Shown: positions 1-12,800, counted from the first letter of the stretch. The stretch: 64,000 nt of DNA from Tetrahymena elliotti 4EA (GCA_000231825.2 JH720361.1:136531-200530); one strand, 5' to 3'. Translations and numbers: made by a program. The notes: a model not told the origin generated them from the letters alone.

Positions 1-714
1 AATAATCTAAAAGAATCAAAACAGAGTTAGCCTTATCAACAGTTTTTAATTTTAAATAAACTTCTCCTTATTCAGTTGGATTTTATTAAATCTTACTCGG
101 AACAAATTTCATTTGCTTGAAAGAATCGCTATATAAATAACCCTTCAAATCCTCACTATGCAACAAAAGTCTCTATTTCAACTAATTTAAATCTTCAGAC
201 AAATTACTGCTTTCTTATTATGATTACTTCTACTCTTCTTCATTTACTACATTTTAAACCTAAATCAAATAATTATCGTAAATAAATTATTTATTTTTTA
301 ACTATCTACCTCTTGACTTGTAACTTTTTGCTCTTAAATTTTGTGATTTACTCCTTCATAATAGCCAGCCTCAAAATCTTCATTTAGTAATCTTTGCATC
401 AAATCTGTATTAAATGAATTGTAAAGTTTCAATGAGAAAAAACAATTAAGAGCACTAAAAACTCCATCTATGCAAGGATAATGGTATCCAACAATAATAC
501 TTTATTAGCCTGTTTTTTCCATAAAACTCTTTAGTCTTTTCTTTTTCTTTTTTTTCTTTTACTATTCTTATTCTTATATTTTTGGTACACCTACTTATTA
601 CTTTTTAAGTCTCTTCAAATATATAAAGGATTCTATTATCTTTTACTCTAAATGCTTTTTAATTTGCTTAATTTTGGTTATCTATTTTTACTTTTTACGT
701 AAATCTTTATCCAT
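1..714 (-). CDS. DHH-family-like protein, 5' part (3' end beyond left edge)
   Basis: Two exons (714-310 and 259-1) are separated by a 50-nt GT..AG intron in phase 0; the frame is open to the left edge, so the C-terminus is missing. The protein starts with about 60 Lys/Gln-rich residues. Then comes the motif GYHYPCIDGVFSAL, which resembles the H-x-P-x-x-DG entry motif seen in DHH-type phosphoesterase-like proteins, followed by an acidic Gln-rich linker and a segment ending VLILLDY that fits the next strand of that fold. The first ATG of the open frame (714) was taken as start; a second ATG at 522, just before the conserved part, is an alternative because the stretch between is low-complexity. 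The next gene lies in the same orientation upstream. Family assignment is by motif memory only and is tentative; the catalytic DHH triplet itself is not visible in the part shown. Confidence 0.55.
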
Positions 715-1281
715 TTACAAATTTTATGTAAACCTAATATTTATAAAATAATATCTATTTATTCTTTCAGTTCATCCTTTAGAAATGAATTTACCATTTA
801 AATTACTTTTGTTCAGCAAATTATCATAAAACATTTTTGAAAAATTTGATTTATAAACCCAAAATAAGATTCGATAATAGTAAATAAATCAAATCAGTTT
901 TAGAGATTAGTCAAGTAAAAATTTATGATGTAGAATAAATAAAGCTCTTAACTTCTCTTTAGGTGAACAAAATTAATATAAAATGAATGACGCTCTTAAT
1001 CTTTATTTAGGTATTCAGCTTTAGGAATTTTTTAGTTTAGAGTAGTTTAATTATTTTAGGGAGCTTTTCATCAAATGAGATTGAATTAAATTATTAATAG
1101 TTTTTAATTTATTGAATGGTAGTTAATAAAAAAGATTAATACGAATATAAAAGGAAAAATTAAGTAATGCTTTGAAAAGGATGAATGAATAAATAATAAA
1201 ATGATAGATATGCATGTATGTACAAGATAATAATGTTAAAATTATTTTATGAACTTATTTGAAATAATTTTTATTGTTTCT
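715..1281. other. intergenic spacer
   Basis: AT-rich DNA between the 5' end of the DHH-like gene and the 3' end of the oligopeptidase B relative. It must hold the promoter of the former and the polyadenylation region of the latter. No ORF or repeat stands out. Confidence 0.5.
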
Positions 1282-4200
1282 TCATTTACGATGAGAATCA
1301 AAATCGTCATCATAATCTTTTTCTTCTTGTTTAACATAAGTTTTTTATTCTACATCCATACTGTAGAAAGCAATACTGAGTAAGAAAGCAAATTATTAAA
1401 TTTCTTATGACTCTTAAGGCATAGTTAAATATTCTCTGAAATAAATTTCTGAGTTTTCTTTATTTTCTCTCAATTTAGCTACAAGCTTTCTAGTTTAATA
1501 AGCCAAAGGATGCTTACTGCTACATGTGAACATCATATTTTCAAAATTAATTTCTGATAAATCTTATTAGTAAGGTGAATACTCCTTAACAAATTCATAA
1601 ATATCTTAATCAGATTTAACATCTCCAAAAATTTTAATTGTGTTGGCATTTTAGTTATGTTATAAGTACTCAATAATATCAAACAACCCATTCTATTTAT
1701 TTTATTCAAAAAAAATTAAAAGATTTATCATTTTGGATATAAAAAAAATACATGATAGGCAGAACATCTGATCAAATTAGGTTCATTTAAAACAGCCATA
1801 AATAAAGAAAGTCCTGACAAAGGGGTAGTAGAGTAACCACAAATTTTTTTTGATATTTCTTGCTCCTTAATATATTTTGCTATATCTATTAAATCACAAA
1901 AATTAGTTAATCTTCTCTCAGCACATCCAGCATCGAACCATTCTTATCCCATATCATAAGTACCTTCAAAAAGCAATTTTAATAAATTAAAATATATAAA
2001 ATAAAGTAAATAATACCTCTCATGTGGGGATAGGCAATAATAACTCCTCTATCAAGCAAAGAAACCATATTTGGAGTTAAATCTTTTTTTAAATAATGTT
2101 AAAGAATATTTTTTTGCTATTAAATGTTTAATTACCATAATTTCCTCTGTTATTTTCTTCTTGATTTAAATATAAAATGCAAGGACTGTTTGCATTTACA
2201 TATTGTTTATTATAAACTAAAGTAAATGGAACCTCAACACCATCTCTTGATTTGGCTTAAAGTCTATTTTAAAATAAAAATATTCATTTTTAATTCTCTT
2301 CAAATTTTAATATTACCTTTCCATTTAATAATTTTAACTCTAAAAGTTGACAAACAATCTTAAATGGAATGATTAACAATCTCTCATAGCCATATTGTAG
2401 CTCATGAAATTCTATGGTTGATTAGGTGTCTAATTTTATTAATAAAAATACTACGTTAGGCCATTGCTTAAATAAATGAAATTTACCATCAAGGTGAAAT
2501 TATAGCAATTAGAAGTATAGTATTAATTAGACTCAGGCTAAATGTCATACAACTCTTCTTAGAATGAAAGTGTGTGGAAAGATTTTGTCTTAAAGTTATA
2601 AACTTTGATATAATCTTTTTATTCAGGCATTTTAGAAACAAGAATAGCAACATAGTGTTAGAATACTTCAAAGTGTTTGATATACTCATCTTTTTCAGCT
2701 TCAAAAAATAATTCTTTGTTCAAGCTTACTTCAATGGCTTAATATTTTTCTTTCTACACCATTTCCAAGAATTAAGATTTCAATGTACCAGTACTTAATG
2801 CGTTGCTTTCTACCATTTTTTTAGCTTCTTAGTAAACTTCATTTATGTTAACCACTGAAGGCTTAGTCTCTTAGCTTTGTTTCATCTCAATTAATTCTCT
2901 ACTTCCTTTAGTGTAATGATTCATGAATAACTAAATTATTTTAAATTTTAATTGAAATTTTTTGTGATAAAAATTAATTTTTACTTTAGTAGGTCTTTCA
3001 TCTTTATATGATTAAGTATAAAAAACACTTGTATCACCCATCTTTAACTTAGTTAAAGTATCACTAGTTCTTTCCTATAAAAATTAAAAATATAATTTAG
3101 ATTTATTTAAAACACAAGCAAACATAACATACTAGAATTAGTCTAAATTCTGTATTTGGCATATATGTTTCCTTAAAGTAAAGCTAATTTTGATCATTTC
3201 CACCAATTGAACAAGAATCAATCAAAATGACATCTTTATTATTTATTTATCTAACTATTTATTTTTAAAATAAAATTTTATTAAGAGTTCAATTTAATTT
3301 TCCTATTTTTTATTTATCTTCTCTGAATTAATTAATAGAGATATTCAGTGGTATTGAATAATTTAAATTTTTTTCAAAACTTAAAGCATATTTTTTTTGT
3401 AAATAAATATATTTTCTTCAAGAAGGATTTCTTTTAAACTATGAGAATTTTTTAATGAATAAAATAAAAAGCTTTAAAATTTTGAGCTAATTAATTAAAA
3501 ATTTTAATTCAATATTAATTTAATTAATAGCATCAATATTTTTTAATTAATTGCTAAAATTAAAATGAAAAATATTAATATATTTTTTCAATATTTTCTT
3601 GATTTTATAAAGATTGAAATATTTGTTGAGAAATGAAAATTCTATTTGAATATTATAAAAAATAATTTAGCATTTCAAGTGACAATTTATATTTTTCATT
3701 AGAGTAAATGCTTTGCTAATTTCTATCTTAAGATTTTTTAATTAAGTTTTTGTTTGATTTAATTGAAAAATGATTGGTCAAGATTTGGTTTTTTTTTTGT
3801 TTCAATTGATTTAGAATTCATTTATTTTATTGTTTTCAGCTATTAAAGACCATTTTTTTATTTAAAATAAACTAACTGCTATTATAATTTGTTGGGTAAA
3901 AAATAAGTTTTTAAAGCAAGATATTTAATTAAAATAAAGGTTTACTTCTAAATTAAAAGTTGGGATTCTTTTCTTCAATAATAGTTTTAGGTTATACTTT
4001 AGATATTTCAGGATCTAAGAGGTTGATGCTTGAAATGATTGAGAATCTTCCAAGATCATTTTTTTAAGATAGAAAAATGTTATTAAATGAGTCATAAGCA
4101 ACAGTATCATCTATGTTTGAGAAGATACGAGGGATAAACTTTTATAATTTCATATCTTTGATGATCATAATATATTCTGAGTTATTGTTGTAGATATCGA

Positions 4201-5450
4201 AAATAAATGAAATGTAATCATGATCAGGACTACATATAACATCTTAAAACATGACATTTCCAAGTTCTATTTCATCAGCAAGATGCTCTATTCTTTTATC
4301 AAATTCTACATAATTTTCAAGAAAATTGAGAATTTCTTATTTATTAGTAACTTATTCTTCTTCATTATTTTCATGATTAATTTCCATAATATTGAAGGGT
4401 TTGAATCTAAATTTTTAAATGCTAGTTCTATACAAACTTAATGGACATTCTTTAGTTACTCTTGGATCACGGTTGTAATAAATAAATCTAATTTCAAATT
4501 ATTTAATTAAATTTTAAGATAAGAATTAAACCGAATTTACTCAATCAAGTATAATTAGAAATTGCTATAATTTAATTTTAAGTTATTTACTTATCAGTAT
4601 ATAAAGGTACATTATCATGGATATCAGTCTTTTTTCTTAGATCATTAAGCAATGTGTCTTCTAACTAAGAAACCTTAATTAATGACATATCAGAATACAT
4701 GTTTTCTTTTTGAATAAATGAATCAATCTTCTTTTAAATCATTTCATTTTCAAATTGAGTTTGAGAATTTTCTCTTGCTTCTATTTGTTCACTCATAGAT
4801 TCAATTTCTGTAGTGTTTTTGTTTTTGTGTTGCTAAAGGTAAGAATACTAATCAACCAGTGTTTCAAAGTCTGTTTTTAATACAGAAGACTCTTTTTCAT
4901 GTGAAGGATAAATACGAATGTCAATCATTCTTTTGCTAAATTCACTAAAATTTCTTATTCTGGGTAAATCACGTTTCTTTTAAGGATCAGTTGATAATAA
5001 CCTATCAATAGCTGTTTTTTTAAGTCTTCCTTATTCTAGTTTAATGATTTTTCTTTCCATTACATGTTCACTATCAAGTCTCTCTTCGTAAGCCTTAATT
5101 TCATGAAAAACAGTCTTTGTTCCTAATACTTTGTCTATATTTAACATACGATTTCTTTCTAAGTCACTGATATCTTTATTCTCTTCCAAAAAGATTTCCT
5201 TATCTTCTTTTACGCTCATTGTAATTCTATTTCTAGGATCATATTAGCTGAGATCTTTCATTTTCTCATCAGGTTCTGGATCTTCTAGAAGAGCAATAAT
5301 AGGATTCTTTTTATTGGTCTATCCTGTCATAGGATTAACTTTCTAAATTCTATTTCTGGCAGATTTTTTAAATAACCTAGTAAAAATAGATTCATATTCT
5401 TCACGATTTGTAAAAGATTTTCTTAAACCTAACCTAATTAATCTGTTCAT
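1282..5450 (-). CDS. catalytically degenerate oligopeptidase B-like (S9A) protein
   Basis: Nine exons: 5450-4591, 4487-3946, 3254-3133, 3074-2985, 2930-2317, 2263-2136, 2082-2017, 1963-1752, 1692-1282. They sum to 1015 codons including TGA, and all phases agree. From about residue 250 the order of segments follows bacterial oligopeptidase B: an N-terminal helix region (KENMYSD), propeller strands (NVPLYTDKFIYYNRD, CSPDHDYISFIFD), then the hydrolase domain (RLQAKSRDGVEVPFTLVY, VSLLDRGVIIAYPHMRG). The active site is gone. The Gly-rich serine loop is replaced by YSTTPLSG, with Pro aligned to the nucleophile. The Asp loop reads SSKHPLAYQ with His in place of Asp, and no catalytic His precedes the tail. 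The N-terminus MNRLIRLGLRKSF looks like a mitochondrial presequence and is followed by about 230 residues not found in the bacterial enzymes. The long intron 3255-3945 is unusual for the locus. Fold assignment is strong; loss of activity and organelle location are inference. Confidence 0.85.
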
Positions 5451-5942
5451 TTTTTATCAAAAACTCTTAAATTTATAATTGTTTGCAAAGAAAGAAAGAA
5501 TAATCTTAAATAAATTCCAGAATTAATTATTTATCATTAGGATATCTAAGAATATCTTTTTTGCCTTAAACATATTTTTTAATTCAAAGTTATCAAATTT
5601 AACTTTTTAAACATTTTTAGAAAAAAAAGTAGAGTTAATTTTGGATTGCTATTTTGATGTGGTTCATTTACATTCCAGTAGAATCTAATATTATATTTTT
5701 AGATATTATTTCATTATTTATCAAATTCTATAAAATATTTTTTCAAAGGCATATAGGATGTTATCTTATTGTAAAGTGTTGATTGGTTGGCTTTCATTCA
5801 TTGAATTATTAAATCAATTAGTTTTATAAATAAAACTTCTAAAACTGCTTATTTTTTAATTAATTAAATAGAAATAATAAATATTTGATTTTTTAGATAG
5901 TTAGATAGATAGATTTAATCAAAAAGTAGCCATTAAATAGAC
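5451..5942. other. divergent intergenic region with short GATA-type repeat
   Basis: Spacer between two divergently transcribed genes, so it probably contains both promoters. A short run of TTAGATAG/GATA units lies near 5893-5919. Nothing else stands out. Confidence 0.5.
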
Positions 5943-6697
5943 ATGAAAGAAATTAGAATTACATTTTCTAATCTTAAATTAATTGATAAGATATAGAACT
6001 ATATACCTGATATTGAAGGAGGTTATTTTTTAGAAATATACTATGGATCTAAGAGAGTTACTTCAAAGCCATTTAGAGTTTCAAATTGTATTTATAATTA
6101 AATAAATATTTAGATTTGGATAACCTTAAATAATTAGAAATAATGAAATTTTTATAATGAAATATAGAAAAGAAAGAAGCACCCATTACTAATAACTTAT
6201 TTATCTTTAATATTTGTGGAAATAGCTTAGACTTTATTTTAAAATCCTACCAATCTTATGATTTTATTGTAAAAATTTGAACTTATTTATGAATTCGTTA
6301 TGAAATATATTTGAAAAAATAGGCTTCAGGATAATTAAAATTGGATGATATTAAAGATTAGGAAGTAGTAACAATTGATCTTTTGGTAGAAAGAGTTGTC
6401 TTCACTCGCTTGAGTTTTGAAGTCAAGTAATTAAGATTGTTATTTTATCAAATATAATCGAATTTCTATTTATGTAGTGTCATTGAAAATATTATTGAGA
6501 AAGAAGTTATAGTGGAAAAGGATGAAGATTGCTTCAAGCCTCCCGAGCCAGAAATAGATTTGGAAGAAGTAAGAAGAAAAGAGGAAGAAGAAAGATAAAA
6601 ATTACTTGAAGAGTAAGAAGCACTAAGAAGAGCTGAATTAAATAAAAATGCTATCACATTTACAAATATACAAGTTAAAGATGCTCCTTATTACTGA
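5943..6697 (+). CDS. small protein with possible C2-like N-terminal fold and charged tail
   Basis: Four exons (5943-6087, 6168-6268, 6323-6426, 6478-6697) give 189 codons plus TGA with consistent phases. The first 120 residues alternate short hydrophobic strands (ITFSNLKLIDKI, GYFLEIYYGSKRV, NLFIFNICGNSLDF, EVVTIDLLVERVVF), compatible with a small beta-sandwich of C2 type. The second half is charged: a PPEPEID turn, then a Glu/Lys/Arg helix (EEVRRKEEEERQKLLEEQ). Start is the first ATG after a long AT-rich leader. No catalytic motif is visible and no family was recognised with confidence; the C2 idea rests on strand pattern only. It is transcribed away from the oligopeptidase B relative and toward the HAD gene. 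Confidence 0.7.
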
Positions 6698-7522
6698 AAA
6701 ATACTATTAATTAAATGTTCAAAAATATTTTATCAAAAAACATGTTCTTTACTTGATATTAATTTAAAAAATCTTAAAAGCAAAAAACTTTTCTTCCAAT
6801 AGATTATTTTAATAAAACAAATTTTGTAATTTTTTATATGTTTTAGTTATATTTTTAAAATAATTTTTTCAAATTCTAGTTGTTTTTCCCTATTAAAAAC
6901 ACCTTTTATTTATGTATGAAATTTGGCATAAAATTGATTTATTTAATCATTTAAATGAATTATTAAACACAAAAACAAATATTTTATCTCATTTCTCAAA
7001 TGGATAATTTTTAATAATATTTTTAAATTTATAAAAATTGAGCTACAATTTAACACACTTTAAATTGTTTAGATTGTATGTTTTTATATCTTTGCTTGAG
7101 ATCAATATAATAAAAATTGAATTTTTGGTGAGTTTATGTAAATAAAATAAATAAATCATTTAAATCTTTTATTTATTTTTAAATTGTTTAATAACGAAAA
7201 AAAGAAGTTCTTAAGACATTTTTTGAATAAAATATTTAAATTTATCTTTGAAAGTCAAAGCTGGTTCTTGATCAAGATTACTTAGAATAAATCACAAAAA
7301 TAAAGGTAAGTAAGAATTAAAATTTACATAAAAAATAATGTAAGCTCAATCCTCATTATTATTACTAAGAAATAAAACAAAAATTGTGATTTTGTCTTAA
7401 TTTTTTTATAAGCCTTGATATTTTTAATTAAAAGAATACAAAATGAATATTTACAAAAACTGTGAAAAGAAACAATAAAGTAATAATAATTTATTTAATT
7501 GATTTTTATGATATTTCTTCCT
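6698..7522. other. convergent intergenic region
   Basis: AT-rich spacer between the 3' ends of two converging genes. No open coding frame, repeat array or RNA gene was found. Confidence 0.5.
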
Positions 7523-9055
7523 TCATTTATATCCTTTTAACATTTATTGAAGGTATTTTGCTATTGCATCACTTTCATAGAAAGGACTTACTCTTACGTT
7601 TTGAAATTTTGTTTAATTTTAACTAAACCAATCCAGTAATTCTTACTAAGCATTTGCAACTATAAATCCTTAGCCTGCACAACAAAGTAAATCTACATCA
7701 TTTAGAGAGTCTCCAAATGCAGCAGATTTTGTGTAATCAATTTTTAGAATCTTCATGCAGACGAATTACAAAGAAGATCCTTTATCTGCTCTATCTGGAA
7801 GTATATCCAAGAATCTATGCGTTCCATGACCAGATATGATATATTTCCAATTTTATTAAAGTTATTGAGAGGCTTTTTTCATTAACATCTATTTTTACAA
7901 AACAATTAATGTTATTTTTATTTATTTGATATTACATCTAACTTATCTTTTTGTCTTGCATCTCTTTCTGTCAATAGGAAAGAACCTTTATATAAACTAA
8001 CACCTTCATTTACATTAGGTTATGCCGCTGGAAATTCTTTCTTTATAAACTCATACAACTATGATAAATTCCAATTATCTTTTGTGATATATTAGACCCA
8101 ATCTTAATTCTAATTATAAGGATTGTTTTCAAATTCATTTTATGATGTCCCAAGCTAATAAATATCTGAACCACATGATGCAACTAATATATCTGGAAAT
8201 ATTAAATGGGCATTCTTTTGCAGATCTTTGAAGCTATCCAAATTTCTACCTATATGAATACATACATACATTAAATAAAATGTTGATAAAAGTTGTTTGT
8301 AAAAATATAAAAAAATATATTCAGAAAAATAAATTTTAGAGCTATTTTAAAATAATATTTATTATTTATTTATTAACAATAAAATAGGAATTGGATATAA
8401 ATAGAATATTATTAATGAAAATCAAATTACATATGAAAGTTCTTATGTATTTTTTTTTGACTATAGTAAGAATTAAATTAAGTTTAAAAATAGAATAAAA
8501 ATGTAGATAATATTTTCTCTACTCAATGAAGGAAATATAAAGTATACCTGTGGAATATATCAGCTTAAAGTTTGGGTTACAAAACAATCCATTAGCTATA
8601 AAAAATCTTTTAAAAGCCTCATGCAGGTAAACGTCACCATAAAGAGTTCCATCTATATCTGTAAAAACCACTTACTTATCAGGTAATTTCTGCTAATTTA
8701 CTTTCACAATGTACCCTTGATAAATAGCAAAAACGCCTGTTTGATCTATTAAAAAATTATTTCCCTTCGTGTAAGATTGCTTGGTATCAAATCTAGGATT
8801 TTCCCATTTAACTTTGCTATTGTCCTCGATGTCACTGCAAAAAACAAATTCAAGATATTAATCGTATTCTAATATAAAATCCTATTCATAGACGTCAGTT
8901 CTACATGAGCTCTTTTTCATGATGTACTAATCCCAGTGAAGTGCTTCCTCTTCACTTTCAAGGTAGCTTGAACCAATAGTAAAATGTATTCTTGGACGAT
9001 AAAGTGAAGTAAAGTAATATAATTTAACAATGTTGTCATTCATACGCTCCTCCAT
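7523..9055 (-). CDS. HAD-superfamily sugar-phosphate phosphatase-like protein with N-terminal carbohydrate-binding-like domain
   Basis: Three exons (9055-8548, 8249-7936, 7888-7523) encode 395 residues; the first intron is 298 nt. Residues about 8-125 resemble starch-binding modules of the CBM25/53 type (VKLYYFTSLYRPRIHF, LEFVFCSD, a final GVFAIYQG strand). The rest is a sucrose-phosphate-phosphatase-like HAD domain with all four motifs: DIDGT with the nucleophile and acid Asp, IYSTGRN, the Lys of ADKGSS, and GDSLNDVD for magnesium. LVASCGSDIY and FIVANAQQELLDW are further family signatures. The expected reaction is dephosphorylation of a phosphorylated sugar in the cytosol, perhaps at glycogen-like granules given the binding module; the substrate is inferred. 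The first ATG is preceded by an in-frame-free leader. All active-site residues are present, so it is probably functional. Confidence 0.85.
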
Positions 9056-10485
9056 TTTAGATTTTAGTTGTGTGAAACTGCTAAAAGTTGAGTTAGTTTT
9101 TGTTTATTATTATTCTTCTTCAAATTATTTAATGGTCTTTGAATTAATTTGATAGATTTCAATTTGAGATATTTAATCAAATAAACTTTATGAACGTTTA
9201 AAATAAAATAAAAGCTCACACACATGATCAGATAAAAACATTAATACAATATAATAGTGATCAGATTAGCATTTATTGCATAAATATTAACATACACCAT
9301 AATATTTATAATTTTTTGTTAAGCAAATGATTTAATTTTCTATTTAAAATTTGATTTAACATATTACTTTCAGAGACTAAACCTATCAAAATATAATTAC
9401 TCTATTTAATTAGATTGCTAATATTCTATAATCCTCTCATTATCTGAAATTCTCGTTCCCTCTTTATGCAATTTAATTTTATATATTTGATGGTGGAGTT
9501 ATTGATTCTTTTTTGATAAAAAAATTTAAATATTCCTTTTTAATTGTTTATTTTTCTTTTTTTATTCTTTCTATATTAAAAAGTTTCTATTGATTAAAAA
9601 AATTACATGATAAAAGCAAAAAAGGATTATCTACATAATTATTATAATTTAATTACTTAGAAATTCTATTCAACTCTTCTTCGTTCAGATTACTTACTTT
9701 CCTTTACTTTTTTAAATAATTTATTATTTTACAATTTATCAAAATAGCTATTTTTATTTATTCAATGAGTAAAATAATAAATAAAATTTTATCATTCCAT
9801 TATATTTTAGGTCCTAAATAATTTAAATCTTTTAATTTATTTCAAAATTGCAAAAAATCAATATTTTATTCATCTAAATATTTCGTCATTCAAACATCAA
9901 AATAATTGTATTTCATTATAATTAACATTATAGTTTTTACTTAACTTATTGTTTAAAATTATTAAATAAAAGTTTGTTTTTAATCGCAACTAAGCCTTAA
10001 GATTTTTTTATTAATTTCAAAATTCTAAAAATATTTGTAGCAATCTTAGTAGTAGTATATCAAATAAGTTTTGAATTTATAATTAAGATTGGACAAAAAA
10101 AATCAAATCATTTGAAAATCACTAGATAATCTACTATTTTATTATGGCCTGTAGCTTCTTAATTTAATTTTGAATTAACAAATAGAATCATTAAAGTCTG
10201 TGAAAGTTATTTTGAAAATATAAAATGATTTAACATTTTTAAGGATGTGATATTCAATTTAAACTATTTAAAAATTTTTATTTTCATGATTAATTGATCA
10301 AGAACAAAAATGATATTTGGGAAAATAAAAGTAGAAAACTATTAAATTTTTGCTAAAAATGATTTGGGAAAATAAAAGTTTAAAGCTATAAAATGATTTT
10401 AAAATTAAAGAAATTTATGTGAAAATTTTAACAAAGCTAATTAAAAATAAGAAACAATATTAAATTAAAAAGTATGGAAAAAATC
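9056..10485. other. long intergenic region
   Basis: About 1.4 kb of AT-rich sequence with no frame that keeps protein-like composition. It holds the promoter of the HAD gene at the low-coordinate side and, at the other, the unresolved 3' end of the next minus-strand gene. Confidence 0.45.
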
Positions 10486-12800
10486 GGCTTGGACAATATG
10501 AGTTAATAGGTTATAAATGAAAGATAATATTAAAAATGAATTTGATTACACTTGCAATAAATTTGTTCAGAGTGAATTAAAGCTTTTTTGTATAATTAGC
10601 TAATTCTTCATATTTAAAGGCTAATTCTTAGTTAATTAACACTCCATCTTTAGTGACCATTTAGGGATGATTTGATTTTTAGTTTATTTGTTAATTAGGT
10701 TGCTTATTACTGATTTCATTTTTCTAATATTTTAAATTTTTAAAATTTTGAGTTTTTTTAAAAATAATAAATTGTTTACATTCTAGTTAGGATTATAAAA
10801 TATTCTAGGAGTTTGATTCATTATATCTGCTTTATTAGAATTGGAAAGATTCTGTTCACTTTTTGTTGGTTAATGGTAGATAACCCCAGGGATGTTTGTT
10901 TTAATTTATGCTTGCTTCTGAGGAGATTTACTAAATGAAGAATTCATTATTTGATCTTTTTTGTTAATGAAACTAGTACTGAGATTAAATATAATACTAT
11001 TTTTTTATTTATTATTGTTTGAAGCTTTTTCAAATGACTGTGTGTTATTGAATCTTTAGTTTTATGGTTCTTAATTTTGATAAAAATTTTTAAGTATTTG
11101 CTTTTCACTCTTGCTTGCAGTATTTCTGAATGGTGAGACAGATGGAGAAGTTTAATTCTTTGTTGGATACTTTCGAGAATACTTCATACATAATTTGATA
11201 AAATCTAGAGAATTAATACTATTTTTCCATATTTTGTCAACCTTATTTTATTCTTAATTTAATTATCTGATCTAATTCCCTATTTAAGTTATTTATTCAG
11301 GCCCAAATATTCTACATATTACTCCTGACCATTCCTCTATTGTTAATTAATTAATTTATTTATTTATAGTTAAAAATGTGTGATTGACCATAAATACAAT
11401 TTGAAGATAAAATAAATTTTAAAAAGTAATTAGAAATTGAATTTAATTACCAAATTGTAAATTATATTAGTCTAAAAAAATAATAGTGTTTCTGTGGTTA
11501 TAAATGTAAGAAAAGATTAATTTTCTAATCTTGAAGTATTTAGCTAAAATAGGCAATCCTATTCTATTAGATGCAGATATTAGTTTGTAAAGGTACTCTA
11601 CTTCATTAATTTAACTGCAGTAAAATCTTAAGCTATAAGTAAAAATAGTGATGAATTGTGTTTCTTTTTCACTGTTTTGAATATTGTTAAATCTCTCCCG
11701 CTAATTTTAAAATGATGTTATTTCATCCAGCAAATTTTAAAAATTACATGAAAGTTTATCAGCAAGCTCAAAAAGTTATGAGACTAATTTATATACTTAG
11801 GTACCAACATTTCTTAAAGATAATCCAGTATTTAAAACTACTTTAAAAGATACTTCTCCTAATCATGAATTAAATAGATGTTTATAATGAAATTAATGCA
11901 TTTAAAATATAAAATCATATCAATATAAAATTACCTTTTCAAAATAATGATCATACATCCCTTTAACAATCAACTGATTTCTAAACTAGTCGACATTTTA
12001 CATTTACAAATCAAGCTCATCTATAGAGTCGTCAATCATAATTTTTGATAAATCTTATATTATTTGTTTAATCAATCAATTAATCAGTATAAAAATTAAA
12101 CTTAAAAAATTAAATTAATTATTTACCATATACTAAAATATTTAACGAATAGATCTCATTTGTTTTGATATTTCTTTCACACTAAACTGAAATTATTTTT
12201 TACCAATCAACAATAAAAATTTTATAAAATCAATATATTTAGACTAAATTAACTCATTTTAATCCAATTATGAACTCATTTATTTTAGAAATTCTGAATA
12301 AAAAACATAATATCTTATCAATTTCTAAATTTCTAATAAGCTTAATTCATCAGCTAGAATATCCAATATGATATGTTAATAGACATTATATTTTTGAGAT
12401 AATTAATCATGAGGTAGTGGGTAGTGTTATTTTATACCAAGTAATACTAAAATAATTAAATTTTATTCATTTTTGTAATTAACTATGATTGTAGAATCAT
12501 TTGAGAAATTAACTATTTCTACTTTTTTGTGCAATTTTTATTAGAAATCTGAAATAAAATAAATAACCTAAAAATTAATAATTTAATATCATCTTTAAAA
12601 ACTATCTATTTAGAAAATATTTTTTAAGATAAGATAATAAAACTTTGATTCTCAATCTGAAAAAATTATTGCTCACATTAAAGATAAAATTTTCATACAA
12701 ACACTCATTTTAGCTTAGCCTTTGATTTAATTTTTTTTAATTCTTTTATGAAGGAAGAAAATAATTTACCTGAAAATACATTTTAATTACAGACAACTAG
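10486..12800 (-). CDS. unrecognised multi-exon protein (both ends unresolved)
   Basis: Clear internal exons are 12548-12438, 12353-12204, 12053-11935, 11766-11451 and 11336-10780, and phases agree throughout. A further exon starts at 10723 and includes LINQELAFKYEELANYTKKL; its end was not found. A 5' exon probably lies between 12560 and 12800. The protein is rich in amphipathic helices (LSLLEIQKLIRYYVFYSEFL, KLSCNFQNLLDEITSFQNQ, ISASNRIGLPILAKYFK), then turns into a Ser/Asn/Gln/Lys-rich tail (from 11130 down). The conserved-looking core ends with EEWSGVICRIFGP. I do not recognise a family. The gene is divergent from the GAT-RING gene, with the shared promoter region near 12.8-13.5 kb. It appears real, since five introns join in phase. 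Confidence 0.6.

Noticed and set aside
1282..5450. Two separate genes (an N-terminal-half gene ending near 3.9 kb and a C-terminal-half gene starting near 3.2 kb)
   Set aside because: The halves match consecutive parts of one oligopeptidase B, and a long GT..AG intron joins them in phase.
6466..6657. Ser-rich minus-strand ORF
   Set aside because: It is the antisense of the charged last exon of the plus-strand gene; the Ser run mirrors Glu/Lys codons.
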